This document shows, piece after piece, positions 1 to 10,800 of a DNA stretch of 32,492 bases (within the stretch, counting starts at the first letter, position 1; the number at the start of each line of letters is the position of its first letter). A program made the translations under genes and the position numbers. Below the pieces are notes generated by a model. That model saw only the letters and a list, made by a program, of their open reading frames with translations. It was not told where the DNA came from and ran no database searches. The DNA is from Prochlorococcus sp. AG-679-K21 (GTDB taxonomy: Bacteria > Cyanobacteriota > Cyanobacteriia > PCC-6307 > Cyanobiaceae): NCBI GenBank assembly GCA_003208885.1, contig QCUP01000009.1, forward strand, positions 1 through 32,492, given 5' to 3'.

Positions 1-1583
1 GCATTGATATCCTTGCTGAGTCTGTAGCTGTAACGCTTGGACCAAAAGGAAGAAATGTTGTCTTAGAGAAAAAATTTGGGGCCCCTCAAATCATTAATGA
101 TGGGGTAACAATTGCAAAAGAAATTGAATTAGAGGACCATATTGAAAATACTGGTGTTGCTCTAATTAGACAAGCTGCTTCAAAGACAAATGATGCTGCC
201 GGTGATGGTACTACTACCGCTACTGTTTTAGCTCATGCAATGGTAAAGGCTGGCTTAAGAAATGTAGCGGCAGGTGCTAACGCAATTACTCTGAAGAAAG
301 GTATTGATAAAGCCACAGAATTCCTGGTTGGTAAAATAGAAGAGAATTCAAAGCCTATAAGTGATAGCACTGCTATAGCTCAATGTGGAACTATAGCTGC
401 AGGTAACGATGAGGAAGTTGGCGAAATGATTGCTAACGCAATGGACAAGGTTGGTAAAGAGGGTGTTATTTCTCTCGAAGAAGGAAAATCAATGACTACT
501 GAACTTGAAGTTACTGAAGGAATGCGATTTGATAAAGGTTACATTTCACCATATTTCGCGACAGATACTGAGCGTATGGAGGCAGTTTTAGACGAGCCTT
601 ATATTTTGCTTACAGATAAGAAAATTGCTCTAGTACAAGATTTAGTACCAGTTCTAGAGCAAATAGCTAAGACAGGAAAGCCACTTGTAATTATCGCCGA
701 AGATATTGAAAAAGAAGCTTTAGCAACTTTAGTAGTGAATAGATTGAGAGGTGTACTTAATGTTGCTGCAGTTAAGGCTCCAGGATTTGGGGATAGAAGA
801 AAAGCAATGCTTGAAGATATGGCTGTTTTAACTAATGGTCAGCTAATCACCGAAGATGCAGGCTTAAAATTAGAAAATGCTACTCTTGAAATGTTAGGCA
901 CCGGCAGAAGAATTACTATAAACAAAGAGACTACAACTATAGTCGCTGAGGGTAATGAAAAGGCTGTTACTGCAAGATGTGATCAGATTAAAAAGCAAAT
1001 GGATGAAACAGATTCTTCTTACGATAAAGAAAAACTTCAAGAACGCTTAGCAAAGTTAGCTGGAGGTGTTGCAGTTATAAAGGTTGGAGCTGCTACGGAA
1101 ACTGAAATGAAGGATAAAAAACTTCGTTTAGAGGATGCTATTAATGCAACAAAAGCTGCTGTTGAGGAGGGAATAGTTCCTGGAGGCGGTACAACCCTCG
1201 CTCACTTGGCTCCAATTCTCAAGGAATGGGCTGATAAAGCTTTATCTGGAGAGGAATTAATAGGTGCTAACATTGTTGAAGCTTCATTAACATCTCCTCT
1301 TATGAGAATTGCAGAAAATGCAGGTTCAAATGGAGCTGTAATTGCAGAAAATGTTAAATCAAAACCCTTTAATGATGGATTTAATGCAGCGACTGGGGAG
1401 TATGTAGATATGTCTGCTGCTGGAATAGTTGACCCTGCAAAAGTTACTCGTTCAGGATTACAGAATGCAGCCTCAATAGCAGGTATGGTACTTACTACAG
1501 AATGCATCGTTGCTGATTTGCCAGAGAAAAAAGATGCAGCACCTGCTGGAGCTCCAGGAATGGGAGGCGACTTCGACTACTAA
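1..1583 (+). CDS. groL: 60 kDa chaperonin GroEL, 5' end missing
   Basis: ATP-dependent cytosolic chaperonin subunit (14-mer) that folds proteins with GroES. The reading frame is open from base 3, so roughly the first 30 residues lie outside the window; an ATG at 240 is internal. The visible sequence carries the nucleotide-binding [11 protein letters not shown] segment (about 201-233), the [20 protein letters not shown] apical region and the GIVPGGG segment. The C-terminus is PGMGGDFDY, a cyanobacterial form without the GGM-repeat tail of enterobacterial GroEL. Prochlorococcus usually has two groL genes. The neighbours secG-gpmI-pyrR suggest the groES-linked copy, but groES is not in the window, so the copy assignment is inference. 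Confidence 0.97.
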   Translation, partial: IDILAESVAVTLGPKGRNVVLEKKFGAPQIINDGVTIAKEIELEDHIENTGVALIRQAASKTNDAAGDGTTTATVLAHAMVKAGLRNVAAGANAITLKKGIDKATEFLVGKIEENSKPISDSTAIAQCGTIAAGNDEEVGEMIANAMDKVGKEGVISLEEGKSMTTELEVTEGMRFDKGYISPYFATDTERMEAVLDEPYILLTDKKIALVQDLVPVLEQIAKTGKPLVIIAEDIEKEALATLVVNRLRGVLNVAAVKAPGFGDRRKAMLEDMAVLTNGQLITEDAGLKLENATLEMLGTGRRITINKETTTIVAEGNEKAVTARCDQIKKQMDETDSSYDKEKLQERLAKLAGGVAVIKVGAATETEMKDKKLRLEDAINATKAAVEEGIVPGGGTTLAHLAPILKEWADKALSGEELIGANIVEASLTSPLMRIAENAGSNGAVIAENVKSKPFNDGFNAATGEYVDMSAAGIVDPAKVTRSGLQNAASIAGMVLTTECIVADLPEKKDAAPAGAPGMGGDFDY

Positions 1584-1604
1584 ATAACTAAAAATTTTAG
1601 TTAT

Positions 1605-1636
1605 AAAGGGATTGTTTTAACAATCCCTTTTTTTAT
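1605..1636 (+). terminator. Intrinsic terminator of groL
   Basis: A 12-bp perfect stem (1605-1616 with 1619-1630, AAAGGGATTGTT and its complement) is followed by a T-rich run. It lies 21 bp after the groL stop and separates it from the convergent secG. Confidence 0.85.
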
Positions 1637-1666
1637 ATTTTTTTAATATAGATAAATTTAATATTG

Positions 1667-1891
1667 CTATATCCAACCTGCACTAAGAATAATTGCAAGA
1701 GATAAAAATATAATCAAAATAGTCCAAGTTATTTTGTTTAGTGATGCTTCTGCGCTACTGGCGCTAGTAAACATTGAGCTTCCACTAGCTGCTATTCCTC
1801 CCATTCCATCTCCTTTGGGACTATGAAGCAAAACTAAAAGTATTAGTATTATTCCAGAACTTACCCATATCCATGTAAATATTTGACTCAT
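1667..1891 (-). CDS. secG: Preprotein translocase subunit SecG
   Basis: Auxiliary subunit of the SecYEG protein-conducting channel; stimulates SecA-driven export at the plasma or thylakoid membrane. The 74 residues show two membrane helices (about 8-24 and 54-72) joined by the family's diagnostic Gly/Ser-rich loop, LLHSPKGDGMGG followed by SSMFTSASSAEASLNK. Length is normal for SecG. It lies downstream of gpmI on the same strand, with 24 bp between the two coding regions, so the two may be cotranscribed. Confidence 0.93.
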   Translation of the reverse strand: MSQIFTWIWVSSGIILILLVLLHSPKGDGMGGIAASGSSMFTSASSAEASLNKITWTILIIFLSLAIILSAGWI

Positions 1892-1915
1892 ATTTTAAAT
1901 TAGTTGTATTTATAT

Positions 1916-3538
1916 TTAAACATGTTGAACGACTTTATTAAATCCTTTTAATTCGATTTCTTTAATAAGTGATTTTCCTGTCATTTCTTTTGGAATAGGA
2001 AGATTTAATAATTGCAATAATGTTGGAGCAATATCAGCTAATCCAGCATTATCTCTCAAATAAATCTCATTCCCCATATTGGGAATTTTTCTCTTCTCAC
2101 CTTCAATAAAAATTAAGGGGACTTTATTAATAGTGTGTGCTGTCCAGGGTTCTCCATCAGGACCTTTCATTAGTTCAGCGTTTCCATGATCTGCAGTGAT
2201 AAGAATACTACCCCCCATTTCTCCTGTGGCATTGACTATCTTACCTACACATTTATCGACGGTTTCGATAGCCTTTATAGCTGCGGCCATATTACCTGTA
2301 TGTCCAACCATATCTGGGTTAGCAAAATTTATAACTACAAAAGAATACTTTCCAGTTTTTATAGCATTTGAGCAACTAATAGTTAATTCTTCAGCAGACA
2401 TTTCCGGAGCCATATCGTAAGTTGCAACTCTTGGTGATGGAATCAAATGTCTCTGTTCTCCAGGCGAGGGGACTTCTATTCCTCCATTGAAAAAATAAGT
2501 GACATGTGGATATTTTTCGGTCTCTGCTGTCCTGTACTGATTAAGTCCATGCTCTGAAACTATTTGGCCAATAAAGTTGTTGAGAGACTCAGGAGGGAAT
2601 GCCACTTTAACTGGTAAGTTTGCTTCATATTGAGTGAAAGTTAATATATCTATATTAGGGATACTTTTTCTTTTGAAGTTATCAAAATCTTTTGATGAAA
2701 GAGCCTTAATTATTTGTCTGGCCCTATCTGGACGGAAGTTAAAACAAATTAAACTATCTTCATCTTTTAAAAAGTTTTTAGATATTCTTATAGGCTCTAA
2801 GAATTCATCTGTAATATTTGCGCTATAGCTTTTATTTAAATAATCTTCAGGGGAAATTTCAGTTATTTTGCGATTTGGGTCAGTTAAATTTACAAAAGCT
2901 TTTTCTGTTCTTTCCCATAATAAATTTCTATCCATTATCCAATATCTTCCGCATATAGAGGCTATTTCTCCCACATTAAATTCTTTTATGCAATCTTCTA
3001 TTTGTCTTATGTATTTATAAGCACTTTTTGATGGAGTGTCTCTACCATCGGTTATAACGTGAATGGCTACTTTTTCTATATCTTCTTGTGAAGCCCATTT
3101 TATTAATCCTAATAAGTGATCAATGTGGCTGTGAACTCCTCCATCTGAACACAGACCAGTAATGTGTAAGGTGCCCTTTTTTTTCTTAATTGAGTTAGCT
3201 ATTTCTTTTAACTCAATTACTTCATTTAATTGGTTATTTTGAACAATATTTGTAATTCTCACAAGTTCTTGTTGAATGATTCTCCCTGATCCAATTGTGA
3301 GATGGCCAACTTCAGAATTACCCATTTGACCATTGGGCAAACCCACATCAGCTCCACTTGCATTAACAAGGGTATGAGGATAAGCATGCCATAAAGAATC
3401 CATTACAGGAGTATTGGCATTTTTTATAGCATTATCAAAAGTTTCTTCACGATGCCCCCATCCATCAAGAATTGCGAGAACTACTGGACTCTCTGGAACT
3501 TTTATTTTATTTATATTCTTGCTGCTATTTTTTGACAT
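1916..3538 (-). CDS. gpmI: 2,3-bisphosphoglycerate-independent phosphoglycerate mutase
   Basis: Interconverts 3- and 2-phosphoglycerate in glycolysis and Calvin-cycle outflow; manganese-dependent member of the alkaline-phosphatase superfamily. The 540 residues match family length. The metal ligand lies in LAILDGWG (D25), the phosphoryl-accepting serine in [14 protein letters not shown] (S75), and the second metal cluster in [11 protein letters not shown] near the C-terminus. [14 protein letters not shown] and [11 protein letters not shown] are further family blocks. First gene of a short minus-strand unit with secG, divergent from pyrR with 139 bp between them. Confidence 0.97.
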   Translation of the reverse strand: MSKNSSKNINKIKVPESPVVLAILDGWGHREETFDNAIKNANTPVMDSLWHAYPHTLVNASGADVGLPNGQMGNSEVGHLTIGSGRIIQQELVRITNIVQNNQLNEVIELKEIANSIKKKKGTLHITGLCSDGGVHSHIDHLLGLIKWASQEDIEKVAIHVITDGRDTPSKSAYKYIRQIEDCIKEFNVGEIASICGRYWIMDRNLLWERTEKAFVNLTDPNRKITEISPEDYLNKSYSANITDEFLEPIRISKNFLKDEDSLICFNFRPDRARQIIKALSSKDFDNFKRKSIPNIDILTFTQYEANLPVKVAFPPESLNNFIGQIVSEHGLNQYRTAETEKYPHVTYFFNGGIEVPSPGEQRHLIPSPRVATYDMAPEMSAEELTISCSNAIKTGKYSFVVINFANPDMVGHTGNMAAAIKAIETVDKCVGKIVNATGEMGGSILITADHGNAELMKGPDGEPWTAHTINKVPLIFIEGEKRKIPNMGNEIYLRDNAGLADIAPTLLQLLNLPIPKEMTGKSLIKEIELKGFNKVVQHV

Positions 3539-3677
3539 CTCTTAATTAAAAAGCAGGGTTTTAAAGAAGTAATCTTTAATTTAACCGTAAAAGTGGATCC
3601 GTACAATTTATATGTAATTTAGTTAGCTTTTGCTAATTTATTAAGGATATTGAATAAAGTTAATTTTTAGAGGAATC

Positions 3678-4220
3678 ATGTCCAATCCAGATAAAAGAAT
3701 AATAATACTTTCTGAAGATGAACTAAGAAAAACTTTCTCTCGCCTAACTTTTGAAATTATAGAAAAGATCTCAAATTTAGAAAATCTCCTATTGGTTGGT
3801 ATCCCTACGAGAGGAGTTTATCTCGCTGAAGTTTTGAGAAAAGAAATGTTTGATAAAACAGGAGTTAATGTAAAAAAAGGTATAATCGACCCAACTTTTT
3901 ATAGAGATGATCAAAATAGAGTTGGAACGCGTTTAATAGAGGCAACTGATTTTCCTACATCTGTAGAACAAAAAGACATTGTTTTAATTGATGATGTTAT
4001 TTATACAGGAAGAACAATTCGAGCTGCAATTGAGGCTATTCTTTTATGGGGAAGACCGAAAAGTATTATGTTATTAGTAATGATTGATAGGGGTCATAGA
4101 GAAGTACCAATTCAGCCTGATTTTTGTGGAAGGAAAGTTCCGACTAGCAAAAAGGAAACTGTTCATTTATGTCTAAAAGAAGTTGATGGTAAAGAAGGTA
4201 TCTTTTTGGATAAATTTTAA
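3678..4220 (+). CDS. pyrR: PyrR: pyrimidine operon regulator / uracil phosphoribosyltransferase
   Basis: A type I phosphoribosyltransferase-fold protein. In Gram-positive bacteria PyrR is a uridylate-responsive mRNA-binding attenuator with UPRT activity; its RNA-binding role in cyanobacteria is less clear. The 180 residues contain the PRPP-binding loop VLIDDVIYTGRTIRAA (about residues 102-117) and the VGIPTRGVYLA block near residue 40. The stop codon shares a TTAA tetranucleotide with the stop of the convergent Hsp70-like gene. Confidence 0.93.
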   Translation: MSNPDKRIIILSEDELRKTFSRLTFEIIEKISNLENLLLVGIPTRGVYLAEVLRKEMFDKTGVNVKKGIIDPTFYRDDQNRVGTRLIEATDFPTSVEQKDIVLIDDVIYTGRTIRAAIEAILLWGRPKSIMLLVMIDRGHREVPIQPDFCGRKVPTSKKETVHLCLKEVDGKEGIFLDKF

Positions 4221-5782
4221 AAGATATTTCCTAAATTAAATTCACCTAATTCTTTTTCATTAATATCTAGACATCTGAGATAAAGGGATGAATCTTTTTT
4301 AATACTAAAATATAGTTTTAAACTATCTTCTCCAATTTTACAATCATATTTCAAGTTTATTTGAAGAGGTTTTTTATTCCATTTAAAAACCTTTTCCTCA
4401 TGTTGAAATTCTGATAACGTTGGTAATCCATTCTTAAAAATTACATCATAATTTCTTTTTGTTTTAGTTTCTCCAATAATTATCTCGAAAATGTTCTGAC
4501 CATCTTTACTAGCTTGAAGAATTAACTCAAATGGTTTTTCTGTAGGCCATGTTTGGCCCTTATAAAAAATTGGATGCCAGAAATGCTTTTGTTCTCTTTT
4601 ATTAAATAATCTAATAGATATACCTTTGATTAAGATATCTTTAATCTTAACTCCAGGAGTCATCGCAAGAGCTCCTATTGCTATTGATTCAATAGGGGGC
4701 GGAGACTTGATTTGTATTCCTGAAATCTCATTACCGATCCACTCTTTTATTAATGGAATTTGTGTTCCTCCTCCAACCAAAATCACAGAATCTAAATTAT
4801 CTGTATTACAAAATTTCCCTCTAGCTTCATTCAATAAATCCTTAAGTAGGGAATTTAAGTGACTTAAAAGATTATTCTCCATCAAAATCTTTTCAAATAT
4901 TTCTTTACTCAAAAAAAATTCTTTTTCTTCATTCTCTGCTGCAAATAATGAGATGAGGTATCTGCTCTCAGATTTAATTTCTGGGCCACTAAGCTTACAT
5001 TTTAATTTTTCTGCGATTGTAAGATTTCTCTCATCTTGATTTGATGGTAAAAAATAATTAACAATCCATTGATCTATATCTTTACCTCCAAGTTTTGAAC
5101 CCGATTTGCTTATTATTTCAGCACATCTTAATTTTTGCTTTGATATTGCACTCACATCCTTTCCTTGAAATCTCAATAGTTCTGCAATAGGAGCAGATTC
5201 CCCTTCACCGCCTTGTGTTTTAATTATGCTCATATCGATTGTACTCCCTCCAATATCGATAGTCATAATAATTGAACCTAATGGAACATTCACACCTATT
5301 CCAGCTGCAGTAGGCTCATCAACTAGTGCTACCTCATTAATAGGTAAACTTTCACAAAGACTTATTAACCACTTTCTATAACCCTTATAAGTGTCAATTG
5401 GGGCAGTTAAAACAAGCCTTTTAATATCTAATTCTATTGGAATATTTTCCCAAAGAATTTTGAAAAATTTTTCACCTGATTCGATGGGACTTAATACTTT
5501 TTCTTTTTGACTTTCAATAGGATTGCCAATTAATCTTTTAAAATTTGAATGAAAATATTTTTCTGAATAAGATAAATTTTTCTTTTTCAATGCAGATAAT
5601 CCTATCTTTGCAATATTGTCTCCACCTTCGAACCAAACTGCTGATGGGATTATTCCAGGAGAAGATGTAATACCAGGTATTTCTATTAAAGTAAAATTGT
5701 TATCTTTCTCATCTTGAAAAGCTAATACGGTATTAGTATTTCCTAAATCAAGAGCAAGAGTTCCTGAACAATTATTTTTCAT
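4217..5782 (-). CDS. Hsp70/DnaK-like protein with shortened C-terminus
   Basis: An actin/Hsp70-fold ATPase. Phosphate-1 motif LALDLGNTNTVLAF lies at the N-terminus, the phosphate-2 region reads DEPTAAGIGVNVP then MTIDIGGSTIDMSII, and the adenosine motif is VILVGGGTQIPLIKEW. After about residue 380 a beta-rich tail replaces the usual substrate-binding domain, and no helical lid is visible. At 521 residues it is over 100 shorter than DnaK. It is a divergent Hsp70 relative rather than the housekeeping DnaK; the client is unknown. It overlaps the convergent pyrR by 4 bp and is divergent from rpoZ. Confidence 0.85.
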   Translation of the reverse strand: MKNNCSGTLALDLGNTNTVLAFQDEKDNNFTLIEIPGITSSPGIIPSAVWFEGGDNIAKIGLSALKKKNLSYSEKYFHSNFKRLIGNPIESQKEKVLSPIESGEKFFKILWENIPIELDIKRLVLTAPIDTYKGYRKWLISLCESLPINEVALVDEPTAAGIGVNVPLGSIIMTIDIGGSTIDMSIIKTQGGEGESAPIAELLRFQGKDVSAISKQKLRCAEIISKSGSKLGGKDIDQWIVNYFLPSNQDERNLTIAEKLKCKLSGPEIKSESRYLISLFAAENEEKEFFLSKEIFEKILMENNLLSHLNSLLKDLLNEARGKFCNTDNLDSVILVGGGTQIPLIKEWIGNEISGIQIKSPPPIESIAIGALAMTPGVKIKDILIKGISIRLFNKREQKHFWHPIFYKGQTWPTEKPFELILQASKDGQNIFEIIIGETKTKRNYDVIFKNGLPTLSEFQHEEKVFKWNKKPLQINLKYDCKIGEDSLKLYFSIKKDSSLYLRCLDINEKELGEFNLGNIF

Positions 5783-5884
5783 AATAAATTTCTTATTATT
5801 TTTTTAAGTTCGTTTGAAAATTTATAATTTTAATGATGTTGATATTAATGTAAACTATATTATATATTTAATAATAATTTTTTT

Positions 5885-6121
5885 ATGAACGTGTCAAATA
5901 ATTCTAGTCTTGATCACAATGATCTTGCAAAAAGAGGCGAAAGTTTAATAAGAAAATCCACTAATAGGTACTTAACTACTGTAAGAATTGCTTTTAGAGC
6001 TAAACAAAGAAGGTTTGATGATTTTGATGGATTATTAGAAGAATCAGCTATTAAACCTGTTCAAAGATCTATAATTGAATTAAGTGATGAACAAGATCAA
6101 CCAGATTTACTCCCAGGTTAG
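5885..6121 (+). CDS. rpoZ: RNA polymerase omega subunit
   Basis: Small core RNA polymerase subunit that assists assembly of beta-prime. The 78 residues match cyanobacterial RpoZ: the helix [17 protein letters not shown] (about 27-43) is the omega signature region, and the tail [20 protein letters not shown] is what I remember of picocyanobacterial forms. ATG start after an AT-rich divergent intergenic region. The next gene begins 2 bp after its stop, so the two are probably one transcript. Confidence 0.88.
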   Translation: MNVSNNSSLDHNDLAKRGESLIRKSTNRYLTTVRIAFRAKQRRFDDFDGLLEESAIKPVQRSIIELSDEQDQPDLLPG

Positions 6122-6123
6122 CC

Positions 6124-6495
6124 TTGTTAGTTGAAGAAAATAATTGGAGATTAAGTAAAGATATTAAAAAAGGTAAATTTTGTTTTTTGATTGGTGTAAA
6201 TAATTGGGCAATTGAGTTACAAAAACATGAATTCGAATTGTTATATAAATTACTTATAAAACTGAATAATCAATTGTTTGAAATAAAAGATGAATTAATG
6301 GAAGAAGAGTTTATTAATTTAGAAATAGAACAACTACCTTGGTATGCAGAATTGGAGGGTAAAAAATATGCATGGAACTTAAGATTAATATTTGAAAGCT
6401 CAGAACAAACTCGATCATTTGAAATGTATTGGCCTATACCAATAGCTGAAAATTTATTTTATGAAATAAAAAAAATGTGGGAATCAATGGATTGA
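6124..6495 (+). CDS. DUF1818 family cyanobacterial protein
   Basis: A 123-residue soluble protein recognised as the cyanobacteria-restricted DUF1818 family of unknown function. Tryptophan-rich blocks NNWRLSKD, LIGVNNWAIEL, QLPWYAELEG and MYWPIPIAENL are visible. No ATG lies in frame near the expected N-terminus, and the likely start is TTG at 6124, directly behind rpoZ, suggesting translational coupling to the upstream stop. Confidence 0.8.
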   Translation: MLVEENNWRLSKDIKKGKFCFLIGVNNWAIELQKHEFELLYKLLIKLNNQLFEIKDELMEEEFINLEIEQLPWYAELEGKKYAWNLRLIFESSEQTRSFEMYWPIPIAENLFYEIKKMWESMD

Positions 6496-6547
6496 AAAAT
6501 TAATTAAATTGGAAATTCTCAGAAAAATTTCCCCGATCTAAAATTAC

Positions 6548-6611
6548 TTTTTCACATCTTTTCCACAGCTTATTTCTAAAAAATATTTGTAGATCAACCT
6601 TATGTGGAAAA
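6548..6611. promoter_or_regulatory. Cluster of DnaA-box-like 9-mers in an intergenic region
   Basis: The 313-bp gap 6496-6808 holds TTTTTCACA (6548-6556), TTTTCCACA (6559-6567) and its inverse complement TGTGGAAAA (6603-6611). TTTTCCACA is the DnaA box described for cyanobacteria. Two exact boxes plus one with a single mismatch within 64 bp exceed expectation but do not prove DnaA binding. The rest of the gap, 6612-6808, holds a short TCTCA/TGAGA hairpin near 6698-6720 and no gene. Confidence 0.4.
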
Positions 6612-6808
6612 CTTGCAATGATAAGAAATTTTTATATTATTTATAATATTTATATAGTTTAGAAAAATTTATTGAGAAAGTACCTCTCTTAAAGGGTTCT
6701 CATCACTAATACGGCTGAGACATAGATAAATATCAAAAGTTGACTATTTACTATTTTTAGTGAAAACTGATCACAAGCCAATTGATCTTTCTACCCTTAT
6801 TTTGAATT

Positions 6809-7060
6809 ATGCAAGAATTAAACTGTGATGTTAATCAAAAATATATCAACAATAAAGAAGAAATAATTAGTTTTAAATGCGACCTTCATGAAAATCTTCA
6901 ACAAGCTATGAGCAAATTCGTTGAGGATCATCCTAATTGGGATCAATATAGAATTTTACAAGCAGCAATCGCTGGATTTTTGATGCAAAAAGGATTTCAA
7001 AATAGGGATCTAACAAGGCTATATATAGGCAAAATGTTTTCTATGGATTTTGATAACTAA
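6809..7060 (+). CDS. DUF2811 family cyanobacterial protein
   Basis: An 83-residue protein of unknown function recognised as DUF2811 from the block LQQAMSKFVEDHPNWDQYR followed by AAIAGFLMQKG and RLYIGKMF. The N-terminal 25 residues are less typical. ATG start; convergent with the EVE gene, with a 13-bp gap between stops. Confidence 0.82.
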   Translation: MQELNCDVNQKYINNKEEIISFKCDLHENLQQAMSKFVEDHPNWDQYRILQAAIAGFLMQKGFQNRDLTRLYIGKMFSMDFDN

Positions 7061-7073
7061 TCAAAAATTAAAT

Positions 7074-7535
7074 TTATTTAATTTTCTCCAAGATCAATTT
7101 GGCGATCTCTTTTTTTATTGGAATTATAGATAGTCTATTACCTTTCTTAACTAATAACAGTTCTTGCTCATTAAATAAGATTTTTAGTTCAGTTAAACTT
7201 AAAAATTTATTTGCCTTAAATAGATATTTAACTTTCACACAATCCCATCTTGGTTCCTCTTGACTTGATTTAGGGTCATAATATTTTGATTCTTTTTGGA
7301 ATTGACTTGGGTCAACAATATTTAGATCGACAACCTCCATAAATCCAACGATGCCAGGAGGTTTACAATTTGAATGGTAGAAAAAAACTTTATCTCCAAG
7401 AGCCATTCTTCTCATGAAATTGCGCGCCTGATAATTTCGGATTCCATCCCATAAAGTAACCCCATCTTTTTTTAGGGTATCAATACTGTAAGCATCCGGT
7501 TCGCTTTTCATTAGCCAAAAATTTTCTTCAGTCAT
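7074..7535 (-). CDS. EVE-domain protein; its 5' end is the island attachment target
   Basis: A 153-residue single-domain EVE (PUA-like) protein. EVE domains bind modified bases in DNA or RNA in characterised relatives; the bacterial role is not settled. Family blocks: NFWLMKSEPDAYSID (about 5-19), LWDGIRNYQARNFMRRMALGD and FYHSNCKPPGIVGFMEVV. The conserved W-L-M-K-S-E codons coincide with the core of a repeated site (7504-7539) copied elsewhere in the island. Its promoter and first codons therefore appear to have been supplied by the adjacent mobile cassette. The gene remains intact. Confidence 0.93.
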   Translation of the reverse strand: MTEENFWLMKSEPDAYSIDTLKKDGVTLWDGIRNYQARNFMRRMALGDKVFFYHSNCKPPGIVGFMEVVDLNIVDPSQFQKESKYYDPKSSQEEPRWDCVKVKYLFKANKFLSLTELKILFNEQELLLVKKGNRLSIIPIKKEIAKLILEKIK

Positions 7536-7583
7536 ATCAGGGGATTTGGAGGAAGTTGCAAATCGTGAACGAATCGTGAATGT
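7504..7583. other. Attachment-like site 1: EVE core plus right arm pair
   Basis: The core lies inside EVE codons (CATTAGCCA at 7509-7517). The right arm pair is AATCGTGAACG (7561-7571) and AATCGTGAATG (7572-7582), matching at 10 of 11. The other side of the core is the EVE coding region, so there is no left arm. This is the hybrid expected at the host end of an inserted element. Confidence 0.6.
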
Positions 7584-7621
7584 AATATCATACTATTCGC
7601 TTTTATATATTCATTATCCTG

Positions 7622-7660
7622 CAAAGTTCCTATTTAGGAAAGTGATGGGTGGTACGGGGT
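7622..7660. repeat. Palindromic island repeat, copy a
   Basis: TTCCTATTTAGGAA (6-bp arms, 2-bp loop) followed by AGTGATGGGTGGTACGGGGT. It lies 39 bp after the right arm pair of site 1. Related copies are at 17404, 20263, 21235 and 22588. Possibly the island repeat reported as PRE1; this identity is from memory. No gene lies between 7536 and 7812. Confidence 0.7.
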
Positions 7661-7812
7661 TAACTCCTTCGCCGTGCTTATCTGTAAACCCTGAGAGGAA
7701 TTTATAATATTTAGTTTGTATTTTTAATCACTTAAAACAGGATATCCTCTTAAATCACTAGTCATATTTTGAGAATCGTTGTAAATTATTTAAATTATTT
7801 TTAATCTTTTAA

Positions 7813-10800
7813 GTGAGTTCGGAATTAAAAGTTAAGGCTGAAAAATTAAGAGAAAGACTTCTTGACCTTTCGGGAAAAAATAGTTTTATAAGATATAACC
7901 ATACGACGGGAGGTAAAAATCCTAATAAACAAAAATATCTAAGAATCGTAAATGAAATACCAGAACTTTTAGTACAAAAATTAAGAAAAGGAACCAGATA
8001 TCAACTTCAATCGAAACCATCTGAAGCTAATTATGATTTTAACCTCCCTTTCATAACCCCTAAAACTGCAGCTCTATATAAAAAAAGTAGTAAATCAATA
8101 CAAGTATATGAGGGTGCAACTAAATTCGGATTATCATGCGCTGGTATTCGGCAAGACAGTAATAGTTATGAAAAAGATAAAGGAATAAACGTTTTATATG
8201 TCGCAATAGGTTTTCTTAAATATCCTCCCTTTAGAGGAGTAGTTCCGACATCAAAGCCAAAAGATCCAAATAAAAAACAAAAAAAAATTCCTACAGAATC
8301 ATTTGCACCTTTAATCCTCTATCCAGTTAAATTAACAAGAGAAAAAACCGCCTCAGGTTTTAATTATTTTTTAGAGACAAGTGAAGAAGAATTGATATTA
8401 AATAGGTCTTTAATTACAAAGCTGACTAAAGAAGAAGGCATTACATTACCTGAATTAAAATATGAAAAAGAAGATACTCCTCTTATTGAAAGATATTTTA
8501 AAGAAATAAATATTGCTCTTGCAGAAAAAAATGAAATTGAAGGATCTAATAAATGGGAATTAAAAAGATGGGCAACTCTGGGAATATTTAAATTTGGTAA
8601 ATTAGCAATTTTTGAAGACACTGATTTTTCTAAGTCTTGGTCAAAAAATCCATTACTAGATAAACAACTAGTTCAGGATTTTATTAATGGTGTTCCATCA
8701 AATTCAGTTGAAGATATTGGTGATATGGATATTTACCAAGATCAATTTGAAAATATTCAGATGCTTGGTCAAATACCTAAGTTAATTGCAGAAGCTGATA
8801 GTACTCAATATAAAGTAATCGTTAAAGCCCTTGAGGGCAAAAGCATGGCAATACAAGGTCCTCCAGGAACTGGAAAAAGCCAAACGATTACAAATATTAT
8901 TGGAGGGCTATTAGTAAGAAATAAAAAAGTTTTATTTGCAGCAGATAAATATACTGCTTTAGAAGTAGTTAAGCAAAGATTAACTCATAATAATTTGGGG
9001 CAATATATTCTTGAATTACACAATGCATCAAAGTCAAAGAAAGAGTTTCATGAAAATTTATCATCAAGATTAGCAAAGCCTAAAGTAAGATTTGTTAGTG
9101 ATTTTTACGAAGAAGACTTCCGTAAGTTAAAAAATCTTAGAAAAGAATTAAATGAACATGTTAATGCAATAAATCTAAAACTTAATTTGGATGGATCAAA
9201 TACGACTGTCTTTGATTTGATTTGGCGAGATGTCCTAAATAAAATTAATTTAGGAAAAAATAGTAGTTTTGATGTTATACAGGATTTTGAAGATAAGTTT
9301 TTAAATGATTTACTGAAAAATATCGAAAAAGAAAATATTTCAATCATTAAGTCTAATTTGGATATACTTTCAGAATTATCTGATTCAAGTAAGAATGATG
9401 AATTTTTAAAATTATCTCAATTAAAAGGGATACCAGAAACTGGGGATGATTTATCAAAATTAATAAGATTATCTAATAATCTTTTTTTAAGATTAGATGA
9501 TTTCAAAAAAAATATAAAAACAGAAAAGATAATATATTCTTCGTTATTAAATCTAAATAGAGAAAATTTAAAAAACGATATAGAAAGTTTTGAGGAACTT
9601 ATTTCTGAGAAATCAATTAATAAACAATTTACAATTAAAGAGGATATTAGTGAAAAGTTAGCCAATATATATAAACTAGTTGTAGAAAGAGAATCACAAG
9701 AAAACTACATTGAAAAATGGGCTAAACCTTTCTTAGAGAATGAAAATAAATTTGATCTCTTTGAGAATTGCCTAAAGGAAATTGAGAACATAGAGCCTAA
9801 AGATAAAAACTATAAGATTAAGGATCTACTAAATGATTTAACAGAACTTTATAAAACCATAAGAAGTTTTATTAGAGATATACCTATTGAAAAAAGAAGG
9901 TTAACTTCAAGATTAACTTTGAAAAATCTGATTGATGGAGTTGAATGTTTTAGAAAAATAAATCATGATTATTATGATTCATATGAAGATATTTTATTAC
10001 TTTTAAAAGGTACTAAAGATACTTCTAGCTTAGAAGACTTAATAAAAAAAATTAAGCAAATTCAAAAAAATAATAAAGATGGTGAAAAGATTCAAAAAGA
10101 TGGATTAGATCTAAATAAAATTAGAGACTTAGGTTCAGATAAGTTAAAAGATTTTTCTGAAGTAATTAGGAATTCTTCTTTCCTCGGGTGTTTGTTAGAT
10201 AAAGAAGTTAAATATGTTAAATCTTCTTGGAAAAAATATTCATTGCCTGGTTTTAAAAGACCTTCTTTAAAAGAAATGGCAAAAATATTTTTATTAGCAA
10301 GTAACTATTGTGAAAATATTGCTAATGAAGAACGATTTGGAGTGGATGGTTTTGATATTAATTACTTAAGGGAATTATCTTTAAAAATAAAATTTGATGG
10401 AAATTTAGAAAACATTTTATTCGATACAAAATCAAAGTTTTTAGAAATTGATTATTTTGAAGTGATCTATCAAGTTTTAAATCAAAATCAAAATTATAAT
10501 GATATCCAAATTCCTTACTTTGATAAATTATTAAATAAAAATATTCATGAAATACAGGAGCTTACAAATACTTATGCAACAAATATATTTAGTAAATTAA
10601 AATTATTAGGAGAAGATCCTAGTGCAAATATTTTAGATACAAGTTTTTCTACTATAAGTTTAATTTTAGATGATCTCAAATCATTAAAAAATATTATCAA
10701 AAATCTTGGCATAACAATTACTGAATCAGAAATATATTGTGAAAATAATCTAGAGTATTCAGTCTCTTCAAAAGATATAAATCGTCTTTTAGAGTTGTTT

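Noticed and set aside
1202-1507. 101-codon minus-strand frame inside groL
   Set aside because: Shadow of the groL coding strand.
6690-6740. Possible TPP riboswitch because of CTGAGA
   Set aside because: The rest of the conserved TPP core is absent and the downstream gene is DUF2811.
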